Source: JANJTY01 sp038257155 (GTDB lineage: Bacteria > Pseudomonadota > Gammaproteobacteria > Xanthomonadales > Xanthomonadaceae). From it: a DNA stretch of 12,989 nt. This document shows positions 1-7,254 of the stretch, in pieces; the stretch's first letter is position 1, and every line of letters starts with the position of its first letter. Both the position numbers and the translations under genes were made by a program. The notes beneath the pieces are model-generated. The model searched no databases and was not told the origin of the DNA. It saw only the letters and a program-made list of their open reading frames with translations. The stretch covers positions 1 through 12,989 of the forward strand of contig JBBSJP010000074.1 of assembly GCA_038257155.1 (NCBI GenBank), in the 5' to 3' direction.

Positions 1-318
1 ACGCGGGCGTCGTAGGTCGGCTCAAGCCGCGCAGCGGTGGAGCCGACGTTGCGACAGCCTTGAAGGTCTCCGCACCGTCGGATCCGCGCCGATGCACTTC
101 CTCGCACATTTCACCTTCGCAGCGGCGCTTGATCCGACCTACGAAGGCGTGGCTCGTGATCCGACCTGCGAAACGCGGGCGTCGTAGGTCGGCTCAAGCC
201 GCGCAGCGGTGGAGCCGACGTTGCGACAGCCTTGAAGGTCTCCGAACTGTCGGATCCGCGCCGATGCACTTCCTCGCACATTTCACCTTCGCAGCGGTGC
301 TTGATGCGACCCACGAAG
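1..318. repeat. Tandem duplication, 172-bp period, carrying REP-like palindromes
   Basis: Positions 1-146 recur at 173-318 with only five mismatches (at 73, 76, 126, 134 and 140 of the first copy). Each copy holds a palindrome: GTCGGCTC at 16-23 pairs with GAGCCGAC at 40-47, and the inner CCGC/GCGG also pair; in copy two the outer arms are 188-195 and 212-219. CCGACCTACG (134-143), the near-copy CCGACCTGCG (161-170) and CGTAGGTCGG (183-192) form further inverted pairs at the junction between the copies. No coding potential is evident. The block lies beyond the 3' end of greB and may continue left of the window. It looks like a REP-type intergenic repeat that has been locally duplicated. Confidence 0.85.
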
Positions 319-338
319 CTGCGCAAGTACCAGCATTC

Positions 339-362
339 CGCAGCGGCGCATCAATATGCGCC
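339..362. repeat. Solitary right-arm hairpin of the bipartite repeat family
   Basis: GGCGCAT (345-351) pairs with ATGCGCC (356-362) around a CAAT loop. The preceding bases CGCAGC are the same as those ahead of the right arms at 8080 and 8183, so this looks like a single right arm without its left partner. It lies 26 bp beyond the greB stop codon and is not followed by a T tract in either orientation, so it is a repeat rather than a clear terminator. Confidence 0.6.
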
Positions 363-388
363 GAACAGGAGCGGTTGGTAGCGCGCAA

Positions 389-895
389 TCAGGCGGCGGC
401 ATACCTCACCGACACCACCACGAAGCGAAATCGGCCCAGCGGCAACTCGGCTTCGAATTCGTCGTCGATGCGCTTTCCCAGCGCGGCGCGGGCCAGCGGG
501 GCGTCGATGCTGATCCAGCCGCTGCGGGCGTCGGTTTCGTCGGGGCCTACAATGCGGTAGGTGATCAGCTCACCGTCATGCACGCGCTCGATTTCGAACC
601 AGGCGCCGAAGAACACCGCATCGTCCCGCCCCGGTGGACCCTCCACCACCTTGAGTCGTTCCAGCCGCTTGCTGACGTAACGCACGCGGCGATCGATCTC
701 GCCGAGCTGCTTCTTGCGGTATGTGTACTCGGCGTTTTCCGAGCGATCCCCTTCGGCCGCAGCGGCAGCGAGTGCCTTGACCACTTCTGGACGCCGCACC
801 CGCCAGAGGTCGTCGAGCTCGGCGCGCAGGCGCTCGAAGCCCTCGCGGGTGATCAGCGCGGTGGACGAGGGACCGGGCGGTCGCCAGCGTGACAT
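389..895 (-). CDS. greB: Transcription elongation factor GreB
   Basis: 168 aa. GreB binds the secondary channel of RNA polymerase and stimulates cleavage of backtracked transcripts, rescuing arrested complexes. The protein aligns with E. coli GreB over nearly its whole length: ITREGFERLRAEL near the N-terminus, then GDRSENAEY at 49-57 at the tip of the coiled coil, with the acidic pair D50 and E53 that positions catalytic Mg2+, then EIDRRVRYVSKRL, VFFGAWFEIE and WISIDAPLARAALGK of the C-terminal FKBP-like domain. The spacing in the coiled coil and the IDRRVRY segment favour GreB over GreA. It has about nine extra N-terminal residues compared with E. coli, so a start slightly downstream is possible, though no other ATG fits. 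No strong Shine-Dalgarno is visible. It lies 79 bp downstream of the transporter gene on the same strand, with a hairpin between them, so it is probably transcribed separately. Confidence 0.96.
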   Translation of the reverse strand: MSRWRPPGPSSTALITREGFERLRAELDDLWRVRRPEVVKALAAAAAEGDRSENAEYTYRKKQLGEIDRRVRYVSKRLERLKVVEGPPGRDDAVFFGAWFEIERVHDGELITYRIVGPDETDARSGWISIDAPLARAALGKRIDDEFEAELPLGRFRFVVVSVRYAAA

Positions 896-928
896 GCGTC
901 TCTGCGTGTTGTGTCGAAGGCACGAAAC

Positions 929-955
929 GATCGCCGCCGCCGTGCGGCAGCGATC
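929..955 (-). terminator. Hairpin between transporter gene and greB, possible terminator
   Basis: GATCGC (929-934) pairs with GCGATC (950-955), and after one C/A mismatch GCCGC (936-940) pairs with GCGGC (944-948), leaving a 3-nt loop. Read on the minus strand it starts about 20 nt after the transporter stop codon and is followed by GTTTCG, so the T tract is only three bases. A weak intrinsic terminator or an mRNA 3'-end stabiliser are both plausible. Confidence 0.45.
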
Positions 956-974
956 ATCTCCTGTCCGTACAGTG

Positions 975-2615
975 CTAGAGACCAGGCGCTGCCGGCACGT
1001 ACTGCAGCGGGGATCCTGGTCCGATCGGCAGCCCCAGTACCAGCCAGATCGCGAACAGGAGGGTCCAGCCGATCGCGAATACCATCGAGTAGGGCAGCAT
1101 CACGGCGACGACCGTGCCGATTCCCGCCTTGGGTTCATAGCGCTGCAGGAAGGCGATGATCAGCGCGAAATAACTCATCATCGGCGAGATGATATTGGTG
1201 ACGCTGTCGCCAATGCGGTAGGCCACCTGGGTGAGCTCCGGCGAGTAGCCGAGCAGCATGAACATCGGAATGAAGATCGGCGCCATCAGTGCCCACTTGG
1301 CCGACGCCGAGCCCATGAACAGGTTCGCCACGGCAGTGAGCAGGATGAAGCCCGCCATGATCACCAGTTTGGCCAGCACCCATCGCCAGGAGCTGGGGTC
1401 GGTTTCGCCACCCAGAACCAGTTGGCGGCCAGCGTCGAGCATGCTGGCGCCTTCCACGGCGAAGATCAGGCCGAGCTGGGTCCAGTTGAAGAAGGCGACA
1501 AACTGTGCGGCAAAGAAGACAAGCACGAGGTACACGCCCAGCGTCGACATGCTCTGCCCCATGCCCTTGACGATGTCGGCGTCGCTCTTGATGGTTCGGG
1601 CCGCGACGCCGTAGGTGATGCCAACGATCACGCCATAAAGGAAAATGATCGTCACCACACTGCTCAGCATCGGCGAGCGCAGCAGGTCGCCGGTGGTCGG
1701 GTCTCGCATGAAGCCCGAGCCCCAGAACAGGTCCTTGGGCAGTCCAGCCCAGACCAGGATCAGGCTGATAATGACCGTCGCATACAGCGCCCACATCAAT
1801 CCGCGCTTTTCTTCGGGCTTGAGCTTCTGCGCCTCCGGGTCGGCCTGGTGGATCTCGCCCTTCTCGGTTTCCGGAATCTCGCTCGGGTTGTCGGCAAAAC
1901 GTGGTGCGACAATCTTCTCGGTGACGAACCAGCCCAGCAGGGTGATCAAGGGTGTGGAAGCAATCATGAAGTACCAGTTCGCCACCGGCGAGACGGTATA
2001 GGCCGGGTCGACGATGCGCGCTGCTTCCTCTGACAGGCCGGCGAGCAGGGGATCGATGGTGCCAATCAGCAGATTGGCCGAGTAGCCGCCCGAGACGCCG
2101 GCAAAGGCTGCGGCCATGCCAAGGATCGGATGGCGCCCGGCTGCGAGGAAGATCAGTCCGGCCAGCGGTACCAGCAGCACATAGCCGATCTCGCTGGCCA
2201 TGTTCGACATCACGCCGGCAAACACCACTACCGGGGTCAGCAGGAAGCGCGGCGAGGACAGCACCAGCAGGCGCAGCGCGGCGCCGATCAGGCCGCTGTG
2301 CTCGGCGACGCCGATTCCAAGCAAGGCCACCAGCACCGTGCCAAGCGGCGCGAAGCTGGTGAAGTTGGTCACCATGCTGGTGCTGATGCGGTGCAAGCCT
2401 TCCAGCGTCATCAGGTTGACCACGTCGATGGTCGCGCCGGTGCTGGGATGCGCCGCGCTTACCTCGAAGTAGGCCGCAACGCCAGAAAGCAGCACTACCA
2501 GTGCGGCGAGGAGCGCGAACAGGGTGGCCGGATGGGGCAGGGCATTGCCGCCCTTTTCGACGATATTGAGGAAGCGGTCGATGGCCGAACGCTTGGGGAT
2601 GGCGGAGTCGTTCAT
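975..2615 (-). CDS. AbgT-family inner-membrane transporter
   Basis: 546 aa, very hydrophobic with many membrane segments (for example about 30-50, 90-120, 125-160, 275-292, 318-338, 357-376, 412-432, 500-530). The AbgT family includes E. coli AbgT (uptake of p-aminobenzoyl-glutamate) and MtrF/YdaH, which have been reported to export sulfonamide-type antimetabolites. Family signatures are SNMASEIGYVLLVPLAG (137-153), GTIDPLL (185-191), GSASAKWALMAPIFIP (435-450) and YRIGDSVTNIISPMMSYF (466-483). S438, W441 and R467 keep the spacing of residues I recall as functional in MtrF (S417, W420, R446); D188 may match its essential Asp. A charged cytoplasmic loop spans about 233-272. No abgA/abgB hydrolase genes or regulator lie beside it, so direction and substrate cannot be read from context. 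The ATG start gives a normal family length; no clear Shine-Dalgarno is visible. Confidence 0.93.
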   Translation of the reverse strand: MNDSAIPKRSAIDRFLNIVEKGGNALPHPATLFALLAALVVLLSGVAAYFEVSAAHPSTGATIDVVNLMTLEGLHRISTSMVTNFTSFAPLGTVLVALLGIGVAEHSGLIGAALRLLVLSSPRFLLTPVVVFAGVMSNMASEIGYVLLVPLAGLIFLAAGRHPILGMAAAFAGVSGGYSANLLIGTIDPLLAGLSEEAARIVDPAYTVSPVANWYFMIASTPLITLLGWFVTEKIVAPRFADNPSEIPETEKGEIHQADPEAQKLKPEEKRGLMWALYATVIISLILVWAGLPKDLFWGSGFMRDPTTGDLLRSPMLSSVVTIIFLYGVIVGITYGVAARTIKSDADIVKGMGQSMSTLGVYLVLVFFAAQFVAFFNWTQLGLIFAVEGASMLDAGRQLVLGGETDPSSWRWVLAKLVIMAGFILLTAVANLFMGSASAKWALMAPIFIPMFMLLGYSPELTQVAYRIGDSVTNIISPMMSYFALIIAFLQRYEPKAGIGTVVAVMLPYSMVFAIGWTLLFAIWLVLGLPIGPGSPLQYVPAAPGL

Positions 2616-2746
2616 GTCGAATCAGTCAGTGCCAGCGGACAAGCGCCGAAGTGTATCAGCCCCGCCAAGCCGGACCTGCGCGGCGTGGTGCCCACGCTGT
2701 CAACCTGGCAGCAAGGGGGCGTTGTCCCGCTTCCCGGGGCGGTGAT

Positions 2747-2769
2747 GGCGGCATGGGATGCCGCCCTAC
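2747..2769. repeat. Solitary hairpin related to the bipartite repeat family
   Basis: GGCGGCAT (2747-2754) pairs with ATGCCGCC (2758-2765) around GGG, followed by CTAC. The shape and the terminal CCCTAC match the right arm found at 8080-8101, but the stem sequence is changed in a way that keeps pairing. Confidence 0.6.
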
Positions 2770-2904
2770 GAATGCGCCACCCCGGTGCCGACTTCAATTG
2801 CGAACCTGATTACCCATACGCTTCGGCCAGACCTGCATTCCACTGACCAAAGGTTTGATGAAGTCGGAATACTGGGCAATTAACCAACCCGCTCGCTGCC
2901 ACCG

Positions 2905-2930
2905 TAGGTCGGCACCCCTGTGCCGACATC
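2905..2930. repeat. Short REP-like palindrome just after the DUF853 gene
   Basis: GTCGGCAC (2908-2915) pairs perfectly with GTGCCGAC (2920-2927) around a CCCT loop, preceded by GTAG. This is the compact version of the GTAGGTCGGCTC palindrome seen at 13-47 and 10146-10180. It starts about 10 nt beyond the stop codon of the minus-strand ATPase gene and lacks a T tract, so it probably marks or stabilises the 3' end of that mRNA rather than terminating it. Confidence 0.7.
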
Positions 2931-2936
2931 GAAAAC

Positions 2937-4460
2937 TCAGCGTTTGCCACCCAGCATGCCCCCAAGCACGCCGCGCAGGATCTTGCGCCCCAAGCCATTG
3001 CCAACGGTACGCATGGCGGACTTGGCCGTGGCTTCGATGGCGCCCTGGCGACGGCTGGTGCCGAACAGCATGTCACGCAGCCAGCTGTTGGCCGGCTTTT
3101 GCGCCGCCGGCGCCGACTTGGCCGCCTCCTTCTGCGCCTTGCCGGCTTCCGCTTCCTGCTTTGCGACTTCGGCGGCGGCGGTTGCCTGTTCGGCCCGCTT
3201 GCTGAGAATTTCGTAGGCCGACTCGCGGTTCACCGCGGCGTCGTAGCGCGCGCCGACCGGGCTGCGCGCTCGCACCACGGCGCGCTCTTCCGGCGTTATC
3301 GCGCCCATGCGGCAGCGTGGCGGCGCCATGATGGTGCGCTCGACTGGCATCGGGATGCCCTTGTCCTGCAGGGTCGAGACCAGGGCCTCGCCCACACCGA
3401 GCTGGGTGATCACCTCGGCGGTGTTGAAGGCCGGGTTGGGAACGAAGGTTTCAGCCGCGGTACGCACGGCTTTCTGGTCGCGCGGGGTGAAGGCGCGCAG
3501 GGCGTGCTGGATACGGTTGCCGAGCTGGCCCAGCACGTCGCCGGGCACATCGTCGGGATACTGCGAACAGAAAAATACACCGACGCCCTTGGAACGGATC
3601 AGGCGCACCACCTGCTCGACGCGCTGGCGCAGCGCCGGCGGACAGTCGTCGAACAGCAGATGCGCTTCGTCGAAGATGAAGACCAACTTGGGCGTGTCGA
3701 GGTCACCGACCTCGGGCAGGTTCTCGAACAGCTCCGACAGCATCCACAGCAGGAAGCTGGAATACAGGCGCGGGCTGAGGAACAGCTTGTCGGCGGCGAG
3801 CAGATGGATGATGCCGCGGCCGGACATGTCCTGGCGCAGCAGATCGTTGAGCTCCAGCGCCGGCTCGCCAAAGAAGTGCTTGCCACCGGCCTGTTCCAGG
3901 CGCAGCAGGCTGCGCTGTACCGCGCCCAGGGTGGCGGCTGCGATCAGGCCGTAGCGGGTGGAAACTTCCTTGCGCTGCTCGGCGACCAGGTTGAGCAGGG
4001 CGCGCAGATCGTCCAGATCGAGCAGCAGCAGGCCTTCGTCATCGGCCATCTTGAAGATGATGTCGATCGCGCCGGATTGGGTGTCATTCAGCTCCAGGAT
4101 GCGCGACAGCAGGGTCGGACCCATCTCCGACACCGTGGTGCGCAAGGGGTGGCCCTGCTCGCCATACAGATCCCAGAAGATCACCGGATTGGGTTCGGGA
4201 ACCCAGTCCGCAAGGCCGATCAGGTCAAGGCGCTGCTGCAGGCGTTCACTGTGCGTGCCGGGCACGGCCAGGCCAGCGATATCGCCTTTCACATCGGCGA
4301 TGAACACCGGCGTACCGCGGCGCGAGAACTGCTCGGCCATGGCCATCAGCGAGACCGATTTGCCGGTGCCGGTGGCGCCGGCCACCAGGCCGTGGCGGTT
4401 GCCGTAGCGCGGCAGCAGATGAACGGGCTGCTCGCCCTTGCCAAGGAAGATCGGTTGCAT
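2937..4460 (-). CDS. HerA-like P-loop ATPase (DUF853/YjgR family)
   Basis: 507 aa. Walker A is GATGTGKS at 28-35 and Walker B is LVFIFDEAH at 259-267 (D264, E265). FCSQ at 297-300 fits a sensor segment, and GNRIQHALRAFTPRDQKAV (314-332) is typical of the HerA/FtsK-like C-terminal part. The phrases FIADVKGDIAGLA (53-65) and PVIFWDLYGEQGHPLRTTVSE (92-112) match what I recall of the DUF853/YjgR group, for which no defined cellular role is established; a DNA or peptide pump is only an inference. After about 420 the protein becomes Ala/Lys/Glu-rich (likely helical, 421-455) and ends in a Gly-rich basic tail. No herA-partner nuclease (NurA) or restriction gene is adjacent, which argues against a defence role. 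The ATG at 4460 gives a full-length protein starting just ahead of the nucleotide-binding fold. It diverges from the transglycosylase gene. Confidence 0.9.
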   Translation of the reverse strand: MQPIFLGKGEQPVHLLPRYGNRHGLVAGATGTGKSVSLMAMAEQFSRRGTPVFIADVKGDIAGLAVPGTHSERLQQRLDLIGLADWVPEPNPVIFWDLYGEQGHPLRTTVSEMGPTLLSRILELNDTQSGAIDIIFKMADDEGLLLLDLDDLRALLNLVAEQRKEVSTRYGLIAAATLGAVQRSLLRLEQAGGKHFFGEPALELNDLLRQDMSGRGIIHLLAADKLFLSPRLYSSFLLWMLSELFENLPEVGDLDTPKLVFIFDEAHLLFDDCPPALRQRVEQVVRLIRSKGVGVFFCSQYPDDVPGDVLGQLGNRIQHALRAFTPRDQKAVRTAAETFVPNPAFNTAEVITQLGVGEALVSTLQDKGIPMPVERTIMAPPRCRMGAITPEERAVVRARSPVGARYDAAVNRESAYEILSKRAEQATAAAEVAKQEAEAGKAQKEAAKSAPAAQKPANSWLRDMLFGTSRRQGAIEATAKSAMRTVGNGLGRKILRGVLGGMLGGKR

Positions 4461-4582
4461 GCGCGTCGGCTTGTCAGTGGGGCGGAAGTGTCGATTCTAG
4501 CTTGCAGGCGTGACGGTGGAGACTTGTTAGCGACAGTCGGCGTCGATAGGCTGCAGCGCATTACCTCCGGCATGCCTGCTCG
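4461..4582. promoter_or_regulatory. Divergent intergenic region, likely promoters for both neighbours
   Basis: The 122-bp gap separates two divergently transcribed genes, so promoters for both should lie here. On the minus strand TAGAAT (about 4495-4500) is a good -10 candidate for the ATPase gene, but the matching -35 is poor. On the plus strand TTGTTA (starting about 4525) with TAGGCT 17 nt later is a weak candidate for the transglycosylase gene. Neither start codon has an obvious Shine-Dalgarno. Confidence 0.35.
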
Positions 4583-6055
4583 ATGCGCCAGTTGCTGCTT
4601 TCCATTCCGTTCTTGCTCCTGCTTGCGGCCTGTACCACATCGCCGCAGCGTTCCAGTGCCGGACTTGAGCCCTCGACCCCACAAGCGCTCGATGCACTTT
4701 ACGAGCGCGTTGATGTCGCCGCGCTGGCGCATGCCCAGGCTGAAAGCGATGCACGCGGCGATGCGCAGGCCGCCGCCGCAGCACGTGAAAAAGCACGGCT
4801 GGACCTGCAGGCGCTGGCGGCGCGTTGTGCGGCACTGGCGGGTTGCAGCACCGCGCGCGTGTTCGGCGTCTACGACCGTTTGCTGGCCGTGCAGTCTGTC
4901 GCGGCGGCGGCCGGTGAAGCAGAGTTCGCGCGGGGCGATGTGGAGCCCGAGGCGATGGCCGGCGACCAGACGTCACCGGTGCTCGATCACCTGCCGCAGG
5001 CCGGCCAGTCGATCAACCTGCTGGCTGGGCGCGAACTGCGCGACGTGATCGAACTGAACGGGCCGGTCAAGGCGGCACTCAATGAATGGCTGACCTGGAT
5101 GCGGCCAAATCTGGTCGACGCCTGGGAGAACTACCAGTACATGCGCCATCTGATGTGGCCGGAATACGAGCAGGCCGGGCTTCCGGAGGCCCTGCTGTTC
5201 GGCATTCTGGCCAAGGAGTCTGGTGGCCGCGTGCATGCAATTTCCCGCGCCGGCGCGACCGGGCCGCTGCAGTTCATGTATGCCACCGGGCAGCGCTATG
5301 GACTGGGGCAGGTCAACGGCTTCGATACACGCTTCGATCCAGCGCTGTCGGCGCGCGCCAACGTGCTGTATCTCAATGACCGGTTTGCCGAATTCAACCA
5401 CAACCTGGAGCTGTCACTGGCGGCCTACAACGGCGGTGAAGGACGCATGCTGCGCCTGCATCGCAGCAGCGGCGGCAAGCCGTTCTGGCACCCCGACGTA
5501 TTCTGGCAAGTGCCAGTGGAAACCCGCGATTACGTCCCCATGGTGCTGGCCGCCGCCTGGTTGTTCCTGCATCCGGAGGATTACGGCCTCGAATTTCCTC
5601 GCCTGGAGACGGCTGCCAGCCGCATCACCTTGCCGCGCGTGTCCTCGATCAACGAACTCAGCATCTGCATCGGCAATGCCGGCAGCCGCGCCGGCTGGTT
5701 CCGCCATCTGCGCAACCTCAATCCGCGTTACGAGGCGCATGCGGTGATTCCCGCAGGCACCGAACTGGCCATTCCGCAGGCCGCGCTGCAGGCCTACAAC
5801 CAGTATTGCCTGAGCGGCACGCGCGCCGAACAGGCCGCGCAGATCGCCGCATCGCGCCAGCCATCGATGATGGCGCGCAGCCCGGCGGCAGGCGGCTCCT
5901 ACACAGTGCGCAAGGGAGACACCCTGAACGGCATAGCGCGGAGTATGGGCTGTGGCAGTCTCAAGCAGCTCGCCGCTGCCAACAAGCTGCGTGGCCCGAA
6001 CTACATGATCCGTCAGGGGCAGAAGCTGTCCCTGGCCGGCTGCACGCGCAGCTGA
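4583..6055 (+). CDS. Lipoprotein lytic transglycosylase, MltD-like, with LysM
   Basis: 490 aa. It should cleave the MurNAc-GlcNAc bond of peptidoglycan to give 1,6-anhydro ends, acting from the periplasmic face of the outer membrane. A lipoprotein signal peptide ends in the lipobox LAAC with C17. About 20-190 is an Ala-rich helical lead-in. The SLT domain follows: ILAKESGGR with catalytic E212, then SRAGATGPLQFMYATGQRYGL (221-241) and AYNGGEGRML (281-290). The C-terminus carries a LysM domain, about 438-486 (GSYTVRKGDTLNGIARSMG to IRQGQKLSL), for binding glycan. The stretch about 350-400 (NELSICIGNAG to IPAGTELAIP) looks like a degenerate LysM copy. Length and order fit MltD. The ATG chosen starts exactly at the signal peptide. 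No strong Shine-Dalgarno is visible. Confidence 0.93.
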   Translation: MRQLLLSIPFLLLLAACTTSPQRSSAGLEPSTPQALDALYERVDVAALAHAQAESDARGDAQAAAAAREKARLDLQALAARCAALAGCSTARVFGVYDRLLAVQSVAAAAGEAEFARGDVEPEAMAGDQTSPVLDHLPQAGQSINLLAGRELRDVIELNGPVKAALNEWLTWMRPNLVDAWENYQYMRHLMWPEYEQAGLPEALLFGILAKESGGRVHAISRAGATGPLQFMYATGQRYGLGQVNGFDTRFDPALSARANVLYLNDRFAEFNHNLELSLAAYNGGEGRMLRLHRSSGGKPFWHPDVFWQVPVETRDYVPMVLAAAWLFLHPEDYGLEFPRLETAASRITLPRVSSINELSICIGNAGSRAGWFRHLRNLNPRYEAHAVIPAGTELAIPQAALQAYNQYCLSGTRAEQAAQIAASRQPSMMARSPAAGGSYTVRKGDTLNGIARSMGCGSLKQLAAANKLRGPNYMIRQGQKLSLAGCTRS

Positions 6056-6070
6056 GAACAGATCCCGCTG

Positions 6071-6165
6071 TTGGAGGGCGGATCTTGATCCGCCACCGCG
6101 GCGACGCCCGGATTGATGCCGTCCACGTGGCATCCCGTAGCGGCGCATCAAGATGCGCCCTCCAA
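6071..6165. repeat. Bipartite REP-like element with mirrored hairpin arms
   Basis: Left arm 6071-6094 and right arm 6142-6165 are inverted copies matching at 22 of 24 positions. Each arm is itself a hairpin: GGCGGATC-TT-GATCCGCC on the left and GGCGCATC-AA-GATGCGCC on the right. The only two differences between the arms are the two bases that pair with each other, so both hairpins stay perfect. The outer ends TTGGAGGGCG and CGCCCTCCAA are exact complements. It lies between the transglycosylase stop and rluD. No transposase is nearby, so it looks like a non-autonomous REP doublet or small MITE-like element. Confidence 0.8.
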
Positions 6166-6240
6166 GAGCTTGAGCGAAGGCGGGCCCGGAGTTGCGATCA
6201 GATTCGGGCGGGTCGAGCCGCCACCGCTTACACTGGCGTC

Positions 6241-7251
6241 ATGGACGACATTGAAGAAGCACAAGACGAAACCCTCGACATCCGCGTGCTGGAAGTGCCG
6301 GCCGAAGCCAGCGGCCTGCGCTTTGACCAGGCCCTGGCCCAGCTGGTGCCCGAATACTCGCGCTCGCGCCTGACCGAATGGATCAAGGCTGGCGAAGCCC
6401 TGCTGGATGGCAAATCGGTGCGGCCGCGCGACCCGGTGCGTGCCGGTCAGGTCATCGAACTGCGCGCCAAGCCGGAACGCGAGGTGCACGCCGAAGCGCA
6501 GGACATTCCGCTCGACATCATCTATGCCGATGACGATGTGCTGGTGATCAACAAGGGCGTTGGCCTGGTGGTGCATCCGGGTGCCGGCAATCCGTCCGGC
6601 ACCTTGATGAATGCACTGCTGCACTTTGATGCCAAGCTGGCCGAGGTACCGCGTGCCGGACTGGTGCATCGGCTCGACAAGGACACCACCGGTGCCATGG
6701 TGATCGCACGCAACCTGCAGGCGCATACCGCATTGGTCAGCCAGCTCGCCGAGCGCGACGTGCACCGTCAATACATCGCGGTGGTTGTCGGTGTCCTGAT
6801 TGCCGGCGGCACGATAGACGCGCCCATCGCGCGCCACCCACGCGACCGTATCCGCATGGCAGTGGTGGACAACGGCCGACCCGCCATCACCCACTACCGG
6901 GTGCGCGATCGCTACCGTGGCCACAGCCTGCTCGAGTGCCGCCTGGAAACCGGCCGCACCCATCAGATTCGCGTGCACATGGCACATGCCCGGCATCCGA
7001 TCGTTGGGGACCCGCTTTACGGTGGCCCTTTGCGTCTGCCCAAGGCAGCCAGTACCGAGCTGGTCGAAAGCTTGCGCGGCTTCCGGCGTCAGGCCCTGCA
7101 CGCCGAGCGCCTGGAATTCGTGCACCCGCGCAGCGGCGAGACCATGGCGCTGCAAGCCCCGCCACCGCCCGACCTGATCGCCTTGATTGCTGCACTGAAG
7201 CAGGACGCGGCGACGCTGGACCCGCTCGGCGGAAGCCGCATCCGGCGCTGA
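6241..7251 (+). CDS. rluD: 23S rRNA pseudouridine synthase RluD
   Basis: 336 aa. RluD converts three uridines of helix 69 in 23S rRNA (1911, 1915 and 1917 in E. coli numbering) to pseudouridine during large-subunit maturation. An S4 RNA-binding domain is at about 18-75 (RFDQALAQLVPEYSRSRLTEWI). The catalytic domain shows QDIPLDIIYADDDVLVINK (87-105), VVHPGAGNPSGTLMNALLH (110-128), HRLDKDTTG (143-151) with catalytic D146, and ETGRTHQIRVHMAH (236-249) followed by HPIVGDPLYGG. It resembles E. coli RluD nearly end to end. The frame is open upstream through the repeat, but this ATG matches the usual N-terminus and the upstream part overlaps the transglycosylase gene. No Shine-Dalgarno precedes the ATG; a TACACT hexamer lies at -12 to -7. 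pgeF follows after 3 nt, so the two genes form an operon. Confidence 0.97.
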   Translation: MDDIEEAQDETLDIRVLEVPAEASGLRFDQALAQLVPEYSRSRLTEWIKAGEALLDGKSVRPRDPVRAGQVIELRAKPEREVHAEAQDIPLDIIYADDDVLVINKGVGLVVHPGAGNPSGTLMNALLHFDAKLAEVPRAGLVHRLDKDTTGAMVIARNLQAHTALVSQLAERDVHRQYIAVVVGVLIAGGTIDAPIARHPRDRIRMAVVDNGRPAITHYRVRDRYRGHSLLECRLETGRTHQIRVHMAHARHPIVGDPLYGGPLRLPKAASTELVESLRGFRRQALHAERLEFVHPRSGETMALQAPPPPDLIALIAALKQDAATLDPLGGSRIRR

Positions 7252-7254
7252 CTG

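Larger units (their letters stand above)
2616..2936. other. Intergenic region with two solitary REP-like hairpins
   Basis: About 320 bp between the transporter start and the ATPase stop. No supported gene is seen. It holds two hairpins listed separately (2747-2769 and 2905-2930) and an unpaired GGTGCCGAC near 2783 that resembles the right arm of the second. The part next to 2615 must carry the transporter promoter, but I could not pick out a convincing -35/-10 pair. Confidence 0.7.

Noticed and set aside
714..2033. Long open frame on the plus strand across greB and the transporter gene
   Set aside because: Antisense to two clear genes; the protein is rich in Arg, His and Gln with no domain, as expected for the complement of GC-rich coding DNA.
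3099..5048. Plus-strand open frame of about 650 codons across the ATPase gene into the transglycosylase gene
   Set aside because: It crosses two real genes in other frames and has low-complexity composition with no recognisable motif.
5806..6240. Upstream in-frame extension of RluD
   Set aside because: It would overlap the transglycosylase gene and run through a repeat element; RluD homologues start at about the ATG at 6241.
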